Assembly: GCF_002902305.1 (NCBI RefSeq)
Contig: NZ_PPPX01000016.1
Coordinates: 163,421 to 227,420, forward strand
DNA: 64,000 nt
Reading direction: 5' to 3'
From: Staphylococcus argensis
GTDB lineage: Bacteria > Bacillota > Bacilli > Staphylococcales > Staphylococcaceae
Every line of letters starts with the position of its first letter. The first letter of the stretch is position 1. Of this stretch, positions 36,992-45,650 are shown piece by piece. Under the pieces are notes generated by a model. The model made no database searches, was not told where the DNA came from, and worked only from the letters and a program-made list of their open reading frames with translations. The translations under genes and the position numbers were made by a program.

Positions 36992-37046
36992 TATTAGTTG
37001 ACACGTGTCAACTAATATATTGACATAGAATTTATTTATTGTCAAT
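36992..37046. promoter_or_regulatory. 26-bp perfect palindrome plus second inverted repeat (operator candidate)
   Basis: At 36992-37017 TATTAGTTGACAC is followed directly by its exact reverse complement, 26 bp without mismatch. Next to it ATTGACA (37019-37025) and TGTCAAT (37040-37046) form another inverted repeat. The palindrome places TTGACA on both strands; on the minus strand it would be the -35 of the PSM promoter. This is the expected form of a site for a dimeric repressor or activator. It lies 43 bp above the PSM start and 220 bp above manR. Confidence 0.6.
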
Positions 37047-37149
37047 TTCTATAAAAATATTTACACAAATACAACAATTCATATAAGTTAACTTAAATAT
37101 TTCAACAAATTGCGTTTATTCAATAAGTCACATTTCGTCACGCATCTAC

Positions 37150-37178
37150 TTGTTCATTTTCATTTTTAAAAATACAAT
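37150..37178 (+). promoter_or_regulatory. Predicted manR promoter
   Basis: TTGTTC (37150-37155), 17 bp, TACAAT (37173-37178), about 60 bp above the manR start. Confidence 0.55.
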
Positions 37179-37236
37179 AAAGTTGAGATTAAGGGAATAA
37201 GTTTCAATATTTCGTCGTAAAGGAGTTCAAATCCGT

Positions 37237-39111
37237 ATGCAAGCGCGACATATTAAAATCATACAGTTATTATTAAATAATCAAAGTGAATTTATCAGTT
37301 CTACCGAAATCGCTAACTATGTCAATGTCTCGAATCGTACTGCAAGAAATGACATTAAACTCATTAATGCTAACAATGCTACGCCACATCTTATCGCAAG
37401 TTATAAAAGTCGTGGCTTCAAATTAAACTTCGACAACTATACCCTTGCAGAAATTGAAAATATCTTAGCACAACTAAGTACTTATCAGGATAAAGTAGTC
37501 ATAACTATTGGATACCACCTGCTCATGGATCGGAAGTCGCATACAATAAAGGAAATCATGCGCGCCCACCAGCTATCTAAAACAGAAGTATCTGAAATCA
37601 TTAACCAAATTCAAGCATGGAGTGCATCTTTCAATCTCCAGATTACTGTTCACAAACGTAATGGCATCCGTGTCACAGGATCAGAAACACAAATTCGCAA
37701 CGCGCTTTTACACCTAGATCAACTCATCGAAGGTCATCAAGGCGTCGAACAATTAATATTGAACGAGTTACCCCATGCACATCGTCAAACTATCGCTACA
37801 ATCATCGAGCGCGTACTTAACGACCATCATATCGCAACTTCTCAAGCACAATTACAACAATTATTAATTCATTTCATCATTATTTATAAACGTCGAGACC
37901 ATTCAACCGATGATATTTCGACGAGTCAACAATCACTAGAAATTGCGAAGACATGTATGACACGTATCAACGCGGCTCTTGGTTATCAAATTAACGAGAC
38001 GACAGCTAAGCTATTTTCGTTTTTCCTTTCACATCACTTTAATCAATTTAGTCTGTCTCTCCAACGCGAATTAGTAAAAAGCTTCATCGACACATTAATT
38101 GAAAAGATGGAACGACAAACGAACTTTGCGTTTTCTAATGATCATTTATTCAAAGAAAATATCTTAACACACTTTAGTAAAATGTATTACCGAATCATCA
38201 ATCACGTGTATGTAAACAACCCACTCACTACACGTATAAAAACGCAATACCCTTACATGTTCAACACTTTATATGAAGTGCTTACGTCGATACAAAAATC
38301 AATAAATCTCACATTAAATGAAGATGAAATTGCCTTTCTGACTGTGCACTTTCAAGCTGCGTACGATAGAGAACATCAGAAACAGCACCCTATTCACACG
38401 CTCATTGCGTGTTATTACGGTATTGGGATATCTAATCTGTTGGAGACTAAAATCACACAGGACTACCCGCAAATCAAAGTCATCGATACCATTACGCTTG
38501 AACAAATCACACAGTATGACTTTACCAATATTGATTTACTTATCACGACACATCAACCTGATCAAATTGATACAAACCGAACACAAATCCTACAAGTTTC
38601 ACCTTTATTAGATACAACAGATCAAGAAAAGCTCAACAAGGCTATTAAAAAAGCAACAAAATCCCAGAAATCGCAACACTCGCCAGATTCGATAAACACC
38701 CATATTATTTCCCAGGAAATCACATCAATGCAGAATGTGTTCGATACGGCCGCCAATAATTTACACACCGCAGAACCTGACTCAAAAATCATCGACACAT
38801 ACATCAAGAACGCCTACACACGCGAACAATCTTCATCAACTTATATCGGTAATGGCATCGCTATACCGCATGGTAATCCAAAGGCACTCAATCATTCTCA
38901 AATACTTGTCTTTACTAGCCAACGCGGTATACATTGGCGACATCATAAAGCGCATATGATATTTTTCTTAGCTATCTCTGAAAAAGATGCGCATGAAACG
39001 AAACACATCATGCAATCAATTGCTCGTCTAACCGAAACAGACGTCACCGAATTATTACAACTCGACCACGAGCAACTCAAATCACAACTCAATACACTAT
39101 TTTACGAATAA
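37237..39111 (+). CDS. manR: PRD/PTS-domain transcriptional activator of the mannose operon
   Basis: A 624-residue activator of the MtlR/LicR/ManR family. Domains in order: N-terminal winged helix (about 1-65, SSTEIANYVNVSNRTARNDI), a second HTH (about 85-140), two PRDs (about 170-270 and 285-390, with VHF-type histidines such as LTVHFQAAYDRE), an EIIB-like domain (about 395-460, IACYYGIGISNLLETK with its Cys) and a C-terminal EIIA-like domain (about 490-624, phospho-His in GIAIPHGNP). Phosphorylation by the PTS through HPr, EIIB and EIIA would tune activity according to mannose supply. AAAGGAG lies 11 bp above the ATG. The name is inferred from manP and manA downstream. Confidence 0.82.
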   Translation: MQARHIKIIQLLLNNQSEFISSTEIANYVNVSNRTARNDIKLINANNATPHLIASYKSRGFKLNFDNYTLAEIENILAQLSTYQDKVVITIGYHLLMDRKSHTIKEIMRAHQLSKTEVSEIINQIQAWSASFNLQITVHKRNGIRVTGSETQIRNALLHLDQLIEGHQGVEQLILNELPHAHRQTIATIIERVLNDHHIATSQAQLQQLLIHFIIIYKRRDHSTDDISTSQQSLEIAKTCMTRINAALGYQINETTAKLFSFFLSHHFNQFSLSLQRELVKSFIDTLIEKMERQTNFAFSNDHLFKENILTHFSKMYYRIINHVYVNNPLTTRIKTQYPYMFNTLYEVLTSIQKSINLTLNEDEIAFLTVHFQAAYDREHQKQHPIHTLIACYYGIGISNLLETKITQDYPQIKVIDTITLEQITQYDFTNIDLLITTHQPDQIDTNRTQILQVSPLLDTTDQEKLNKAIKKATKSQKSQHSPDSINTHIISQEITSMQNVFDTAANNLHTAEPDSKIIDTYIKNAYTREQSSSTYIGNGIAIPHGNPKALNHSQILVFTSQRGIHWRHHKAHMIFFLAISEKDAHETKHIMQSIARLTETDVTELLQLDHEQLKSQLNTLFYE

Positions 39112-39143
39112 TTGCCTCTATTAACGGCAATTATTCTTTTTTT
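39107..39143 (+). terminator. Terminator overlapping the manR stop codon
   Basis: AATAATTGCC (39107-39116, including the TAA stop) pairs perfectly with GGCAATTATT (39126-39135), then CTTTTTTTT. It should separate manR from manP or set their ratio. Confidence 0.85.
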
Positions 39144-39151
39144 ACCGGCAA

Positions 39152-39165
39152 TGAATACGCTTACA
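39152..39165 (+). promoter_or_regulatory. cre site (CcpA operator) ahead of manP
   Basis: TGAATACGCTTACA matches the cre consensus TGAAARCGYTWWCA at 13 of 14 positions. It lies 24 bp above the manP ATG, after the manR terminator. CcpA would shut manP in glucose, either as a roadblock or by covering an internal promoter. Confidence 0.75.
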
Positions 39166-39189
39166 CTGAATATAAGGAGGTCGAACGAC

Positions 39190-41322
39190 ATGAAAATACT
39201 CGCAATCACGTCCTGTCCCAACGGCATAGCACATACTTATATGGCACAGGAGAAATTAGAACAAGCCGCAGAAGAACTCGGCGTATCAATAAAGGTCGAA
39301 ACTCAAGGAGGCGTGGGTGCTGAAAATATACTAACTGCCAAAGAGATTCAAGAAGCAGATGGCATTATCGTCGCTGCAGATAGACAAGTCGATCTGTCCC
39401 GCTTCGACGGCAAACGTCTCATTAACGTGAACGTGCGTGAAGGTATTCATCACCCGCATGAACTTATTCAACGCATTATGAAAGGTGATGCAACGATTTA
39501 TCGCGATCAAAATCACGCTGACACATCACAACAATCGAGCAAATCTAACGACTCGAACGAATCTAAGAAAGGCACTCAGATGGTCTACCAACATCTCATG
39601 AACGGTGTCTCTTTTATGGTTCCATTCATCGTAGTTGGCGGTTTACTCATCGCGATTGCCCTAACACTCGGGGGTCATCCTACATCTAAAGGACTTCAAA
39701 TTCCTGATGATTCGTTCTGGAAATCAATCGAAAATATCGGCTCACTGTCCTTTAAATTCATGGTTCCTATACTCGCAGGCTATATCGCCGTCAGTATCGC
39801 TGATAAACCTGGTCTCGTTCCCGGTATGATTGGTGGTGCAATCGCTGCAGACGGAAGTTTCTACGGTAGTGATGCAGGTGCCGGTTTCCTAGGTGGTATC
39901 GTCGCTGGTTTCTTAGCTGGTTACATTGCTAAATGGATTAAACAGATTCCAGTTCCTAAAGCGATGGCTCCGATTATGCCAATCATCATCATTCCAATTA
40001 TTTCGTCCTTAATCGTAGGACTTATCTTTATCTTCGTGATTGGTGCTCCTATCGCTCATATATTCGAAGGTCTTACATCTTGGTTAAAAGGCATGCAAGG
40101 TACCAATATTGTGATTCTCGCATTGATTATCGGCGCAATGATTGCCTTTGACATGGGTGGCCCAGTTAACAAGGTTGCTTTCCTATTCGGTTCGGCACTC
40201 ATTGCTGAAGGTAACTACAGCATTATGGGTATGGTTGCTGTTTCAGTCTGTACTCCACCTATTGGTCTTGGCTTGGCGACATTTATCCGTCGTCGTAAGT
40301 TCAACCATGCTGAAATTGAAATGGGTAAAGCCTCATTTACTATGGGACTCTTCGGGATTACTGAGGGTGCAATTCCTTTTGCTGCACAAGACCCGTTACG
40401 TATTATCCCATCTAACATGATTGGTGCTATGGTAGCATCCGTTATTGCTGCAATTGGTGGCGTGGGTGACCGTGTCGCTCACGGTGGTCCGATTGTAGCT
40501 GTATTAGGCGGTATTGATAAGATTTTATGGTTCTTTATCGCTGTTCTCGTCGGTAGTTTGGTTACGATGGCGACTGTCATTCTGCTTCGCCGTAGCAATC
40601 CAGCTGCTCAAGTCGATGCGACTCAGGCTGAAAGTGGTTTAGGTGCAAGTGAAGAGGCTGAAGATTCTACTGAGGTTAAAAGCGTTGAAGGAGAACAAGC
40701 AGAATCTACTGATTTTACTGAGATGCCAAATTCTGGTACTAGCACACCGGCAAATGAGACGGGAGCTAATAATTCCAGTATAAATACTAACTCAAATATT
40801 TCTACAAACGCAGGCAGTGCTGATACTACAGCAGACAAAGCGATTGATCCTGCAAACAAGGACGTGAAATCCAACTCAGACTCTAGCATTTTCCATAAAA
40901 ATCTCATCACAATTAGCCAACAAACACTCACACGTGATGAAGTCTTTGACCAGCTGATCACTAACTTAGCACAACAAGGATATGTAACTGATCAAGATCA
41001 GTTGAAACAAGATATCCTAAAGCGCGAACAAGAATCAACGACAGCCATTGGTATGAATGTCGCAATTCCACATGCGAAATCAGAAGCAGTGAATGAACCT
41101 GTCGTGTCGGTCTTGAATAACAAGCATGGTGTGCAATGGGAAAGTCTCGATGGCACTCCACCTCAAATTGTCTTTCTCATCACAGTGCCAAAAGAAAGTA
41201 GCGATGAACATCTCAAGATACTACAACGCTTGTCACGCGCACTAATGGACGATGACACACGTTCACAACTCATTGAAGCTCAAGATACAGAAACTATCTA
41301 CAATTTATTACAAACTATTTAA
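39190..41322 (+). CDS. manP: Mannose-specific PTS enzyme IIBCA
   Basis: A 710-residue permease of the fructose-mannitol PTS family. EIIB is N-terminal (1-100; phospho-Cys in ITSCPNGIAHTYMA). EIIC spans about 125-470 with nine or so membrane helices (NGVSFMVPFIVVGGLLIA, DMGGPVNK, FGITEGAIPFAAQDPLRIIP). A flexible Ser/Thr/Asn/Glu-rich linker covers about 480-570. EIIA is at 575-710 (phospho-His in NVAIPHAKSEA). ATG 39190 has AAGGAGG 8 bp upstream; the frame extends further 5' across the terminator but without a start signal. The order B-C-A and the adjacent manA match B. subtilis manPA. Confidence 0.88.
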   Translation: MKILAITSCPNGIAHTYMAQEKLEQAAEELGVSIKVETQGGVGAENILTAKEIQEADGIIVAADRQVDLSRFDGKRLINVNVREGIHHPHELIQRIMKGDATIYRDQNHADTSQQSSKSNDSNESKKGTQMVYQHLMNGVSFMVPFIVVGGLLIAIALTLGGHPTSKGLQIPDDSFWKSIENIGSLSFKFMVPILAGYIAVSIADKPGLVPGMIGGAIAADGSFYGSDAGAGFLGGIVAGFLAGYIAKWIKQIPVPKAMAPIMPIIIIPIISSLIVGLIFIFVIGAPIAHIFEGLTSWLKGMQGTNIVILALIIGAMIAFDMGGPVNKVAFLFGSALIAEGNYSIMGMVAVSVCTPPIGLGLATFIRRRKFNHAEIEMGKASFTMGLFGITEGAIPFAAQDPLRIIPSNMIGAMVASVIAAIGGVGDRVAHGGPIVAVLGGIDKILWFFIAVLVGSLVTMATVILLRRSNPAAQVDATQAESGLGASEEAEDSTEVKSVEGEQAESTDFTEMPNSGTSTPANETGANNSSINTNSNISTNAGSADTTADKAIDPANKDVKSNSDSSIFHKNLITISQQTLTRDEVFDQLITNLAQQGYVTDQDQLKQDILKREQESTTAIGMNVAIPHAKSEAVNEPVVSVLNNKHGVQWESLDGTPPQIVFLITVPKESSDEHLKILQRLSRALMDDDTRSQLIEAQDTETIYNLLQTI

Positions 41323-41349
41323 TCGAGATGACAGAAAGGAGTACAATTT

Positions 41350-42285
41350 ATGGCACTATTTCTAGAACCCGTCTTCCAACAACGCATTTGGGGCGGACGT
41401 AACTTGGAGCAGTTCGGTTACGACATCCCTACAGACACAACTGGTGAATGTTGGGGAATATCTGCTCACCCACATGGACCGAATCGTGTAATTAACGGTC
41501 CTTATAAAGGAGAAACACTCGATCAATTGTGGAAGTCTCATCGTGAACTCTTTGGTAACGATTCACGTGACACTTTCCCCTTACTGACTAAAATACTAGA
41601 TGCCAATGACAAGCTATCCGTACAAGTTCATCCTGATGATGACTACGCTCGCCAGCATGCCGGTGAAAGTGGCAAAACTGAGTGTTGGTATATCTTAGAT
41701 TGCAAAGAGGATGCAGAAATTATTTACGGTGTAGATGCTGATAGTAAAAAAGAAGTTGAAGAACTTATTGATAAACAAGCATTCGATGACTTATTCCATC
41801 GCGTTAAAGTAAAGCCAGGTGACTTCTACTACGTACCTGCTGGCACTGTTCATGCGATCGGTGAAGGTATTATGATACTTGAAACCCAACAGTCATCAGA
41901 TACAACTTACCGAATTTATGACTATGATCGTAAAGATAAAGATGGTAATAAACGCGACTTGCATCTTGAAGAAAGTAAAGCTGTAATTGATGTTAGCAAT
42001 AAAACACCTAATACCACGCCTGAAGTTACTAAATACGGAGAAAATACTTACACAGAGTTTGTCTCAAATCATTTCTTTACAGTTGGTAAATGGGAAGTGG
42101 CGGAAAGTTTAAATTACGAGAAACCACACAGTTATTGCCTGATTTCAGTGATTGAAGGAAGTGGTATTGTCGAAGTTGATGGTGAAAACTTTGATATTGA
42201 AAAAGGCACTCATTTTATTCTGACAAGTGAGGATAAAAATATCACTTTCAAAGGTCAATTAACCTTTATCGTAAGCTATAGCTAA
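41350..42285 (+). CDS. manA: Mannose-6-phosphate isomerase, class I
   Basis: Converts mannose-6-phosphate from ManP to fructose-6-phosphate. The 311-residue cupin has the zinc ligands in KLSVQVHPDDDYA and KTECWYIL, the class-I motif YYVPAGTVHAIGEGIMILETQQSSD (the first 20 residues carry the His and Glu ligands), and SDTTYRIYDYDR. ATG 41350 has GAAAGGAG upstream, 27 bp after manP, so the genes are co-transcribed. Confidence 0.93.
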   Translation: MALFLEPVFQQRIWGGRNLEQFGYDIPTDTTGECWGISAHPHGPNRVINGPYKGETLDQLWKSHRELFGNDSRDTFPLLTKILDANDKLSVQVHPDDDYARQHAGESGKTECWYILDCKEDAEIIYGVDADSKKEVEELIDKQAFDDLFHRVKVKPGDFYYVPAGTVHAIGEGIMILETQQSSDTTYRIYDYDRKDKDGNKRDLHLEESKAVIDVSNKTPNTTPEVTKYGENTYTEFVSNHFFTVGKWEVAESLNYEKPHSYCLISVIEGSGIVEVDGENFDIEKGTHFILTSEDKNITFKGQLTFIVSYS

Positions 42286-42293
42286 TATATTGA

Positions 42294-42340
42294 GAAGCGA
42301 AACCGAAATTGATGAGATTTTGGAGTTTCGCTTCTTTTTT
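42294..42340 (+). terminator. Terminator of the man operon
   Basis: GAAGCGAAAC (42294-42303) pairs with GTTTCGCTTC (42325-42334), then TTTTTT. Confidence 0.88.
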
Positions 42341-42406
42341 GTTGGGATAGCTGAGAAGATAATTGATAAAAGAGCTTAATTGTAATATTCCCTTTAAGAA
42401 ACGAGC

Positions 42407-42607
42407 TTATCTTCGCTTCTTTCTCACTGAATCTACAACTACATGTGTAATCATCGCTAGTCCGAGACTATAACAAATCACAATAATCACATTCAATAAT
42501 ATACTCCATACATTGTACGTCGGTAAATATGCGAATAAGAGCAACATAGGTACTAAAAATATTAAATCATACCAACCTAGATAGGTAAGTGAATCTTTTA
42601 AGTTCAT
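42407..42607 (-). CDS. Small two-helix membrane protein
   Basis: A 66-residue frame with two hydrophobic segments and a basic C-terminus (DSVRKKRR), the usual layout of small staphylococcal membrane proteins. ATG 42607 has AAGG 9 bp upstream. Family not recognised. A 13-bp hairpin (AGCGCTCACTCAT/ATGAGTGGGCGCT, 42679-42709) lies upstream but lacks a T-run. Confidence 0.55.
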   Translation of the reverse strand: MNLKDSLTYLGWYDLIFLVPMLLLFAYLPTYNVWSILLNVIIVICYSLGLAMITHVVVDSVRKKRR

Positions 42608-42860
42608 TGTGGGGCCTTCAGATTAGTTAGTCAGAATATGATTTAGATAATAGTAAATTAGAACAATCTACGAATTGAAGCGCTCACTCATGCATGATGA
42701 GTGGGCGCTGCTAATTACGTTATACCTAAAACTTTAGAGTACTAAAACACCTAAAATTACAGAGTACTGATCTCTAGCTTTATTATATAAGAACCCTCTT
42801 CATTAATAAACTAAAAGAACGACTCCTCTACAACCTCTAAATGTCCTCACCCAAACAAAA

Positions 42861-42904
42861 ACTCCCCCTACCACTCAAACAATGTTCAAGTAATGAGGAG
42901 GAGT
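42861..42904 (-). terminator. Terminator of the LPDTG surface protein gene
   Basis: On the minus strand ACTCCTCCT pairs with AGGGGGAGT (one G-U), followed by TTTTTG. Confidence 0.75.
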
Positions 42905-42938
42905 CCATACTTTAGAAATGATCCAAATTCAATTCACT

Positions 42939-43568
42939 TTATGCATTTTTGCTCTTTCTGAAATTAAGTAAGCCTAAACCTGTCATTAATAGAGCAATTG
43001 CAGTGATAGTCATTCCTGAAGTTTCTTTACCTGTATCTGGTAAAGATTCAACTTTCTGCTCACCTTGTTGTTGATTAGCGTTTTGTTGTGCAGTTCCGTC
43101 AGGCGCACCTTGTTTCACGGATTGACCTTGCTGCATATCATCAGTTGCTTGGCTATCACTATTTTGTTGATTATCAGCTGCTTGATTGCCATTACTTTCT
43201 GCAGCTCCACTTTGACCATTAGCATCTTGTTTCTCAGCCAAATCATAATGACCAATTTTTCTGAAATCCTCTACTGCACCATAACGATATTTAACATCAC
43301 CGTTTTTATATACATGGTAGTCCGCAGAACCATGCATAGACTTGTTAGCTGCAGGAACTTCGATATAGTCACCTTCATCTTTAGGCTCTAGGAAATTCTT
43401 TTCACCCGCATTATGACCATTCTCTGCCCCAATTTGGATCGCGATATCTGTCGCGTTGCCCTTTGTGACCGTGTCATAATTCGCAGCGTGAGCCTCGTGT
43501 GCACCTGCACCTCCAAAGATGAGAGCTCCTGTGAGTACAGTTGCTGAAGTGATACCTAATTTCTTCAT
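42939..43568 (-). CDS. Small LPXTG surface protein
   Basis: A 209-residue sortase substrate. The N-terminal signal peptide (about 1-28, ends AHAA-N) is followed by a compact domain of about 90 residues with NATDIAIQIGAENGHNAGE, EVPAANKSMHG and VYKNGDVKYRYGAVEDFRKIGHY. A Gln/Asn/Ala-rich linker follows, then LPDTG, a hydrophobic span and RKSKNA. ATG 43568 has GGAGG 8 bp upstream. It resembles the small SasD/SasK-class surface proteins in layout, but I cannot assign a ligand. Confidence 0.85.
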   Translation of the reverse strand: MKKLGITSATVLTGALIFGGAGAHEAHAANYDTVTKGNATDIAIQIGAENGHNAGEKNFLEPKDEGDYIEVPAANKSMHGSADYHVYKNGDVKYRYGAVEDFRKIGHYDLAEKQDANGQSGAAESNGNQAADNQQNSDSQATDDMQQGQSVKQGAPDGTAQQNANQQQGEQKVESLPDTGKETSGMTITAIALLMTGLGLLNFRKSKNA

Positions 43569-43700
43569 AAAATGAACCTCCATTTAGATAAATTTACACT
43601 TGCAGTATAACGAATAGAGGCGACATATTATGTCATCTGAGGTATAAATTATTAATTTCTGCAATTTATTCTTAAACATTTAGGTAAAATGTCTTATATT

Positions 43701-43955
43701 TTAAAACAAGAACACCAACAACATCGGCGCTATCAAACATAGATTCACAATATTAATAAACATGCTTACAAGTCCCACATCTTTCCTCGTATAGAAATAA
43801 TATCCCAACGATACAACCAGCAACACAAGACTAGCCGTCATAAAATAAGTGACGATATTTAGCCCACTATAACTTAAATTATGATAATTAATCACTAAAA
43901 GAGTGACTAATATTACGTAGTTAACAACATTCACAGCGTAAAATATAGATTTCAT
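43701..43955 (-). CDS. Small membrane protein (84 residues)
   Basis: Three hydrophobic helices with short loops (NYHNLSYSG, YTRKDVG). The frame is open for 46 further codons upstream, but those codons are Trp/Arg-rich and atypical. ATG 43955 follows AAAGGA at proper distance. Family not recognised. Confidence 0.6.
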   Translation of the reverse strand: MKSIFYAVNVVNYVILVTLLVINYHNLSYSGLNIVTYFMTASLVLLVVSLGYYFYTRKDVGLVSMFINIVNLCLIAPMLLVFLF

Positions 43956-44104
43956 ATATTCGTCCTTTCTCATTTTCTCAAAAAATTTCCATCGCACATC
44001 TTCACTTCTCCAAACCTCTTTTTCATACTTTCCCAAATATCGCCACACACACCTCCGCATTTCAATATCCCCCCACCACTCCATCCTTCTCAATACTAAG
44101 AAAG

Positions 44105-44122
44105 ATCACACGCATCGTGTGA
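44105..44122 (-). terminator. Terminator of the DUF805 gene
   Basis: GTCACACG/CGTGTGA(T)C stem on the minus strand with a 3-nt loop, followed by TTTCTT. Confidence 0.75.
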
Positions 44123-44127
44123 CCTCA

Positions 44128-44559
44128 TTAAATCCAAAGACGTTTTTCTTTCTCCACGTGCTCTCGTGTACCTAGGCACATGTAGACAAAGAGCCATATT
44201 CCTATGATTAAACCAATAAAGTTGATGATTGTAGCGAGTACTGAACCTTCTCTTGGAAAGGATTCAACAATTCCTAAGATAAGATTTAAATATACGAGAA
44301 ATCCTTTTCGATTAATATCATGTAATCGTCGCACCTGTACTGCAATTTGTGGAATAATCATCGCGATTACAAATATAAGAACAATTCCTGAGAGAATATT
44401 TACTAGCCAAACCAACTTAGAGCTTGAACTGACAAAGATCAATCCAATCAATATAGATATGATTGCTATATTAACCAGCGTTGGCACCCAATATTCCTTT
44501 CGCGTGGAATATCCTTTAAAGTCAAAGTAGCGCTGCCAGAATGAGCTATATGCATTCAT
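44128..44559 (-). CDS. DUF805 membrane protein
   Basis: A 143-residue protein with four hydrophobic segments. Family hallmarks are the N-terminal FWQRYFDFKGYSTRKEYW and the central QIAVQVRRLHDINRKGF. DUF805 proteins are widespread and uncharacterised; in phages and plasmids some are thought to act in membrane remodelling. ATG 44559. Last ordinary gene before a 1.9-kb region without large genes. Confidence 0.85.
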   Translation of the reverse strand: MNAYSSFWQRYFDFKGYSTRKEYWVPTLVNIAIISILIGLIFVSSSSKLVWLVNILSGIVLIFVIAMIIPQIAVQVRRLHDINRKGFLVYLNLILGIVESFPREGSVLATIINFIGLIIGIWLFVYMCLGTREHVEKEKRLWI

Positions 44560-45099
44560 GGTACTCTACCCACCTTTGCCATTAATATTTTGTTGCTACT
44601 TTATAGACCTATTGCACATCATTACCTTCTTGCTATAAGCATTACATAACTTTTATATCCTTTTCAACTTAGATATTAAATGGTAGTTAAAAACAATTCG
44701 TTCCTTATCAATCTCAGTATTTCAGTTCTATCTTCATTTTTACAGTGATTTCTTTAAATTTTCACTACACTTTTACGGATAAAATGGTAAAATAAGGGTG
44801 ATTCTCAGTAAAAAAATTACAATCCCAATCAATTCAAACTGGGATATTTTTATTGCGTTTCTCAACAACTTCTTATGAAGTTAAAATTATCATCATATTT
44901 ACCACAAATTATTAACAAAATTCCGCAGTAACATAATAATTCCACTATTTAAGTAGTAAAATTTAACTATACGAATAGTATTAGAGTGAAGAATTTAATT
45001 ATTCGAAATTTTCCACCAAAATGATATAAAAGTGCACTAAATTTACCATATTTCATTTATACGTAAAACTGATACTAGATTTTCACCCCCAATATTGTA
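44560..45099. other. AT-rich gap with one terminator-like hairpin
   Basis: No gene seen. ATCCCA (44822-44827) and TGGGAT (44840-44845) followed by ATTTTTAT form a plus-strand terminator-like hairpin. It would end a transcript of unknown origin starting near 44770-44800, possibly a small RNA. Confidence 0.45.
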
Positions 45100-45560
45100 T
45101 TATAGACTTAAGGAATCAATCGAAAGGTACCTATAAAGCGCAAAGCGTTTGATTCCTAATACATCACAGAAGGAGTTGAGGCTCCAACACCAAAGAACAC
45201 AATATACTAGTAGTTTCGGACAGTTGAAGTATCCTCCAAGAGAGACTTTCTCCATAGTGGCATAGGAGAATGATTAATTGATTAAAGATGTAAAGAAGAA
45301 TTGATGAGAAAGTTTAGGTGCTGCAACTCATCTTCTTAAGAATTAATCTATGTACCTCTTCTCTCTCATACTTCAACATACAAACATCTGAAGGATGATG
45401 TCACACTATCATCGAGATCCCTCTTAAATAATCTAAACTATGTGTGCTAATAAATTGTTCAAATCCTATAGATCTCGATATATATGGTGGAAATCCCCTG
45501 TTAATCCATCATGAATATTCATCCACAACTTTCCACTTTAAATTCTTCAGATGAGTAGTT
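45100..45560 (+). ncRNA. Candidate structured regulatory RNA
   Basis: The stretch shows many phased inverted repeats: GGAATCAA/TTGATTCC (45112-45119 / 45149-45156), GGAG/CTCC (45172/45182), TTCTCC/GGAGAA (45248/45265) and GATGAG/CTCATC (45303/45327). A nested domain follows, closed by CATCTGAAG/CTTCAGATG (45385-45393 / 45545-45553). Inside it are GATGAT/ATCATC, CGAGATC/GATCTCG (45413/45472) and ATGGTGGA/TCCATCAT (45485-45492 / 45506-45513). The last helix has a loop with AATCCCCTG. C-rich loops of this kind are used by staphylococcal RNAs (RNAIII, Rsa family) to bind Shine-Dalgarno sequences. TATTAT near 45099 could be the -10. Strand and ends are inferred; the minus strand could fold similarly. 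Confidence 0.5.
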
Positions 45561-45650
45561 TCACTTAGCAAAGAACGAAATTGTATCAATCTGTATGACT
45601 CTTATTACAACTAGAATCAACATCATTAAGGCAAGAGTTTGTTTATTCAT
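45561..45650 (-). CDS. 29-residue hydrophobic peptide, type I toxin-like
   Basis: ATG 45650 with GAGG 6 bp upstream opens a 29-codon frame with one hydrophobic helix (LALMMLILVVIRVIQ) and an end in SFFAK. Size, single helix and position beside a structured, oppositely readable region resemble type I toxin-antitoxin loci (SprG/SprF, TxpA/RatA). The gene reads into the structured segment at 45385-45553, so a plus-strand RNA there would be antisense to its 3' end. The peptide is not matched to a known toxin. Confidence 0.35.
   Translation of the reverse strand: MNKQTLALMMLILVVIRVIQIDTISFFAK

Noticed and set aside
36743..37001. Two plus-strand frames opposite the PSM gene
   Set aside because: They are antisense to a well-supported PSM frame with a strong ribosome-binding site and lack start signals.
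43974..44093. N-terminal extension of the 84-residue membrane protein
   Set aside because: Codons are Trp/Arg-rich and atypical; the AAAGGA site points to ATG 43955.
45100..45560. RNAIII/agr locus
   Set aside because: Structure and C-rich loop recall RNAIII, but there is no delta-haemolysin frame and no agrBDCA genes nearby.
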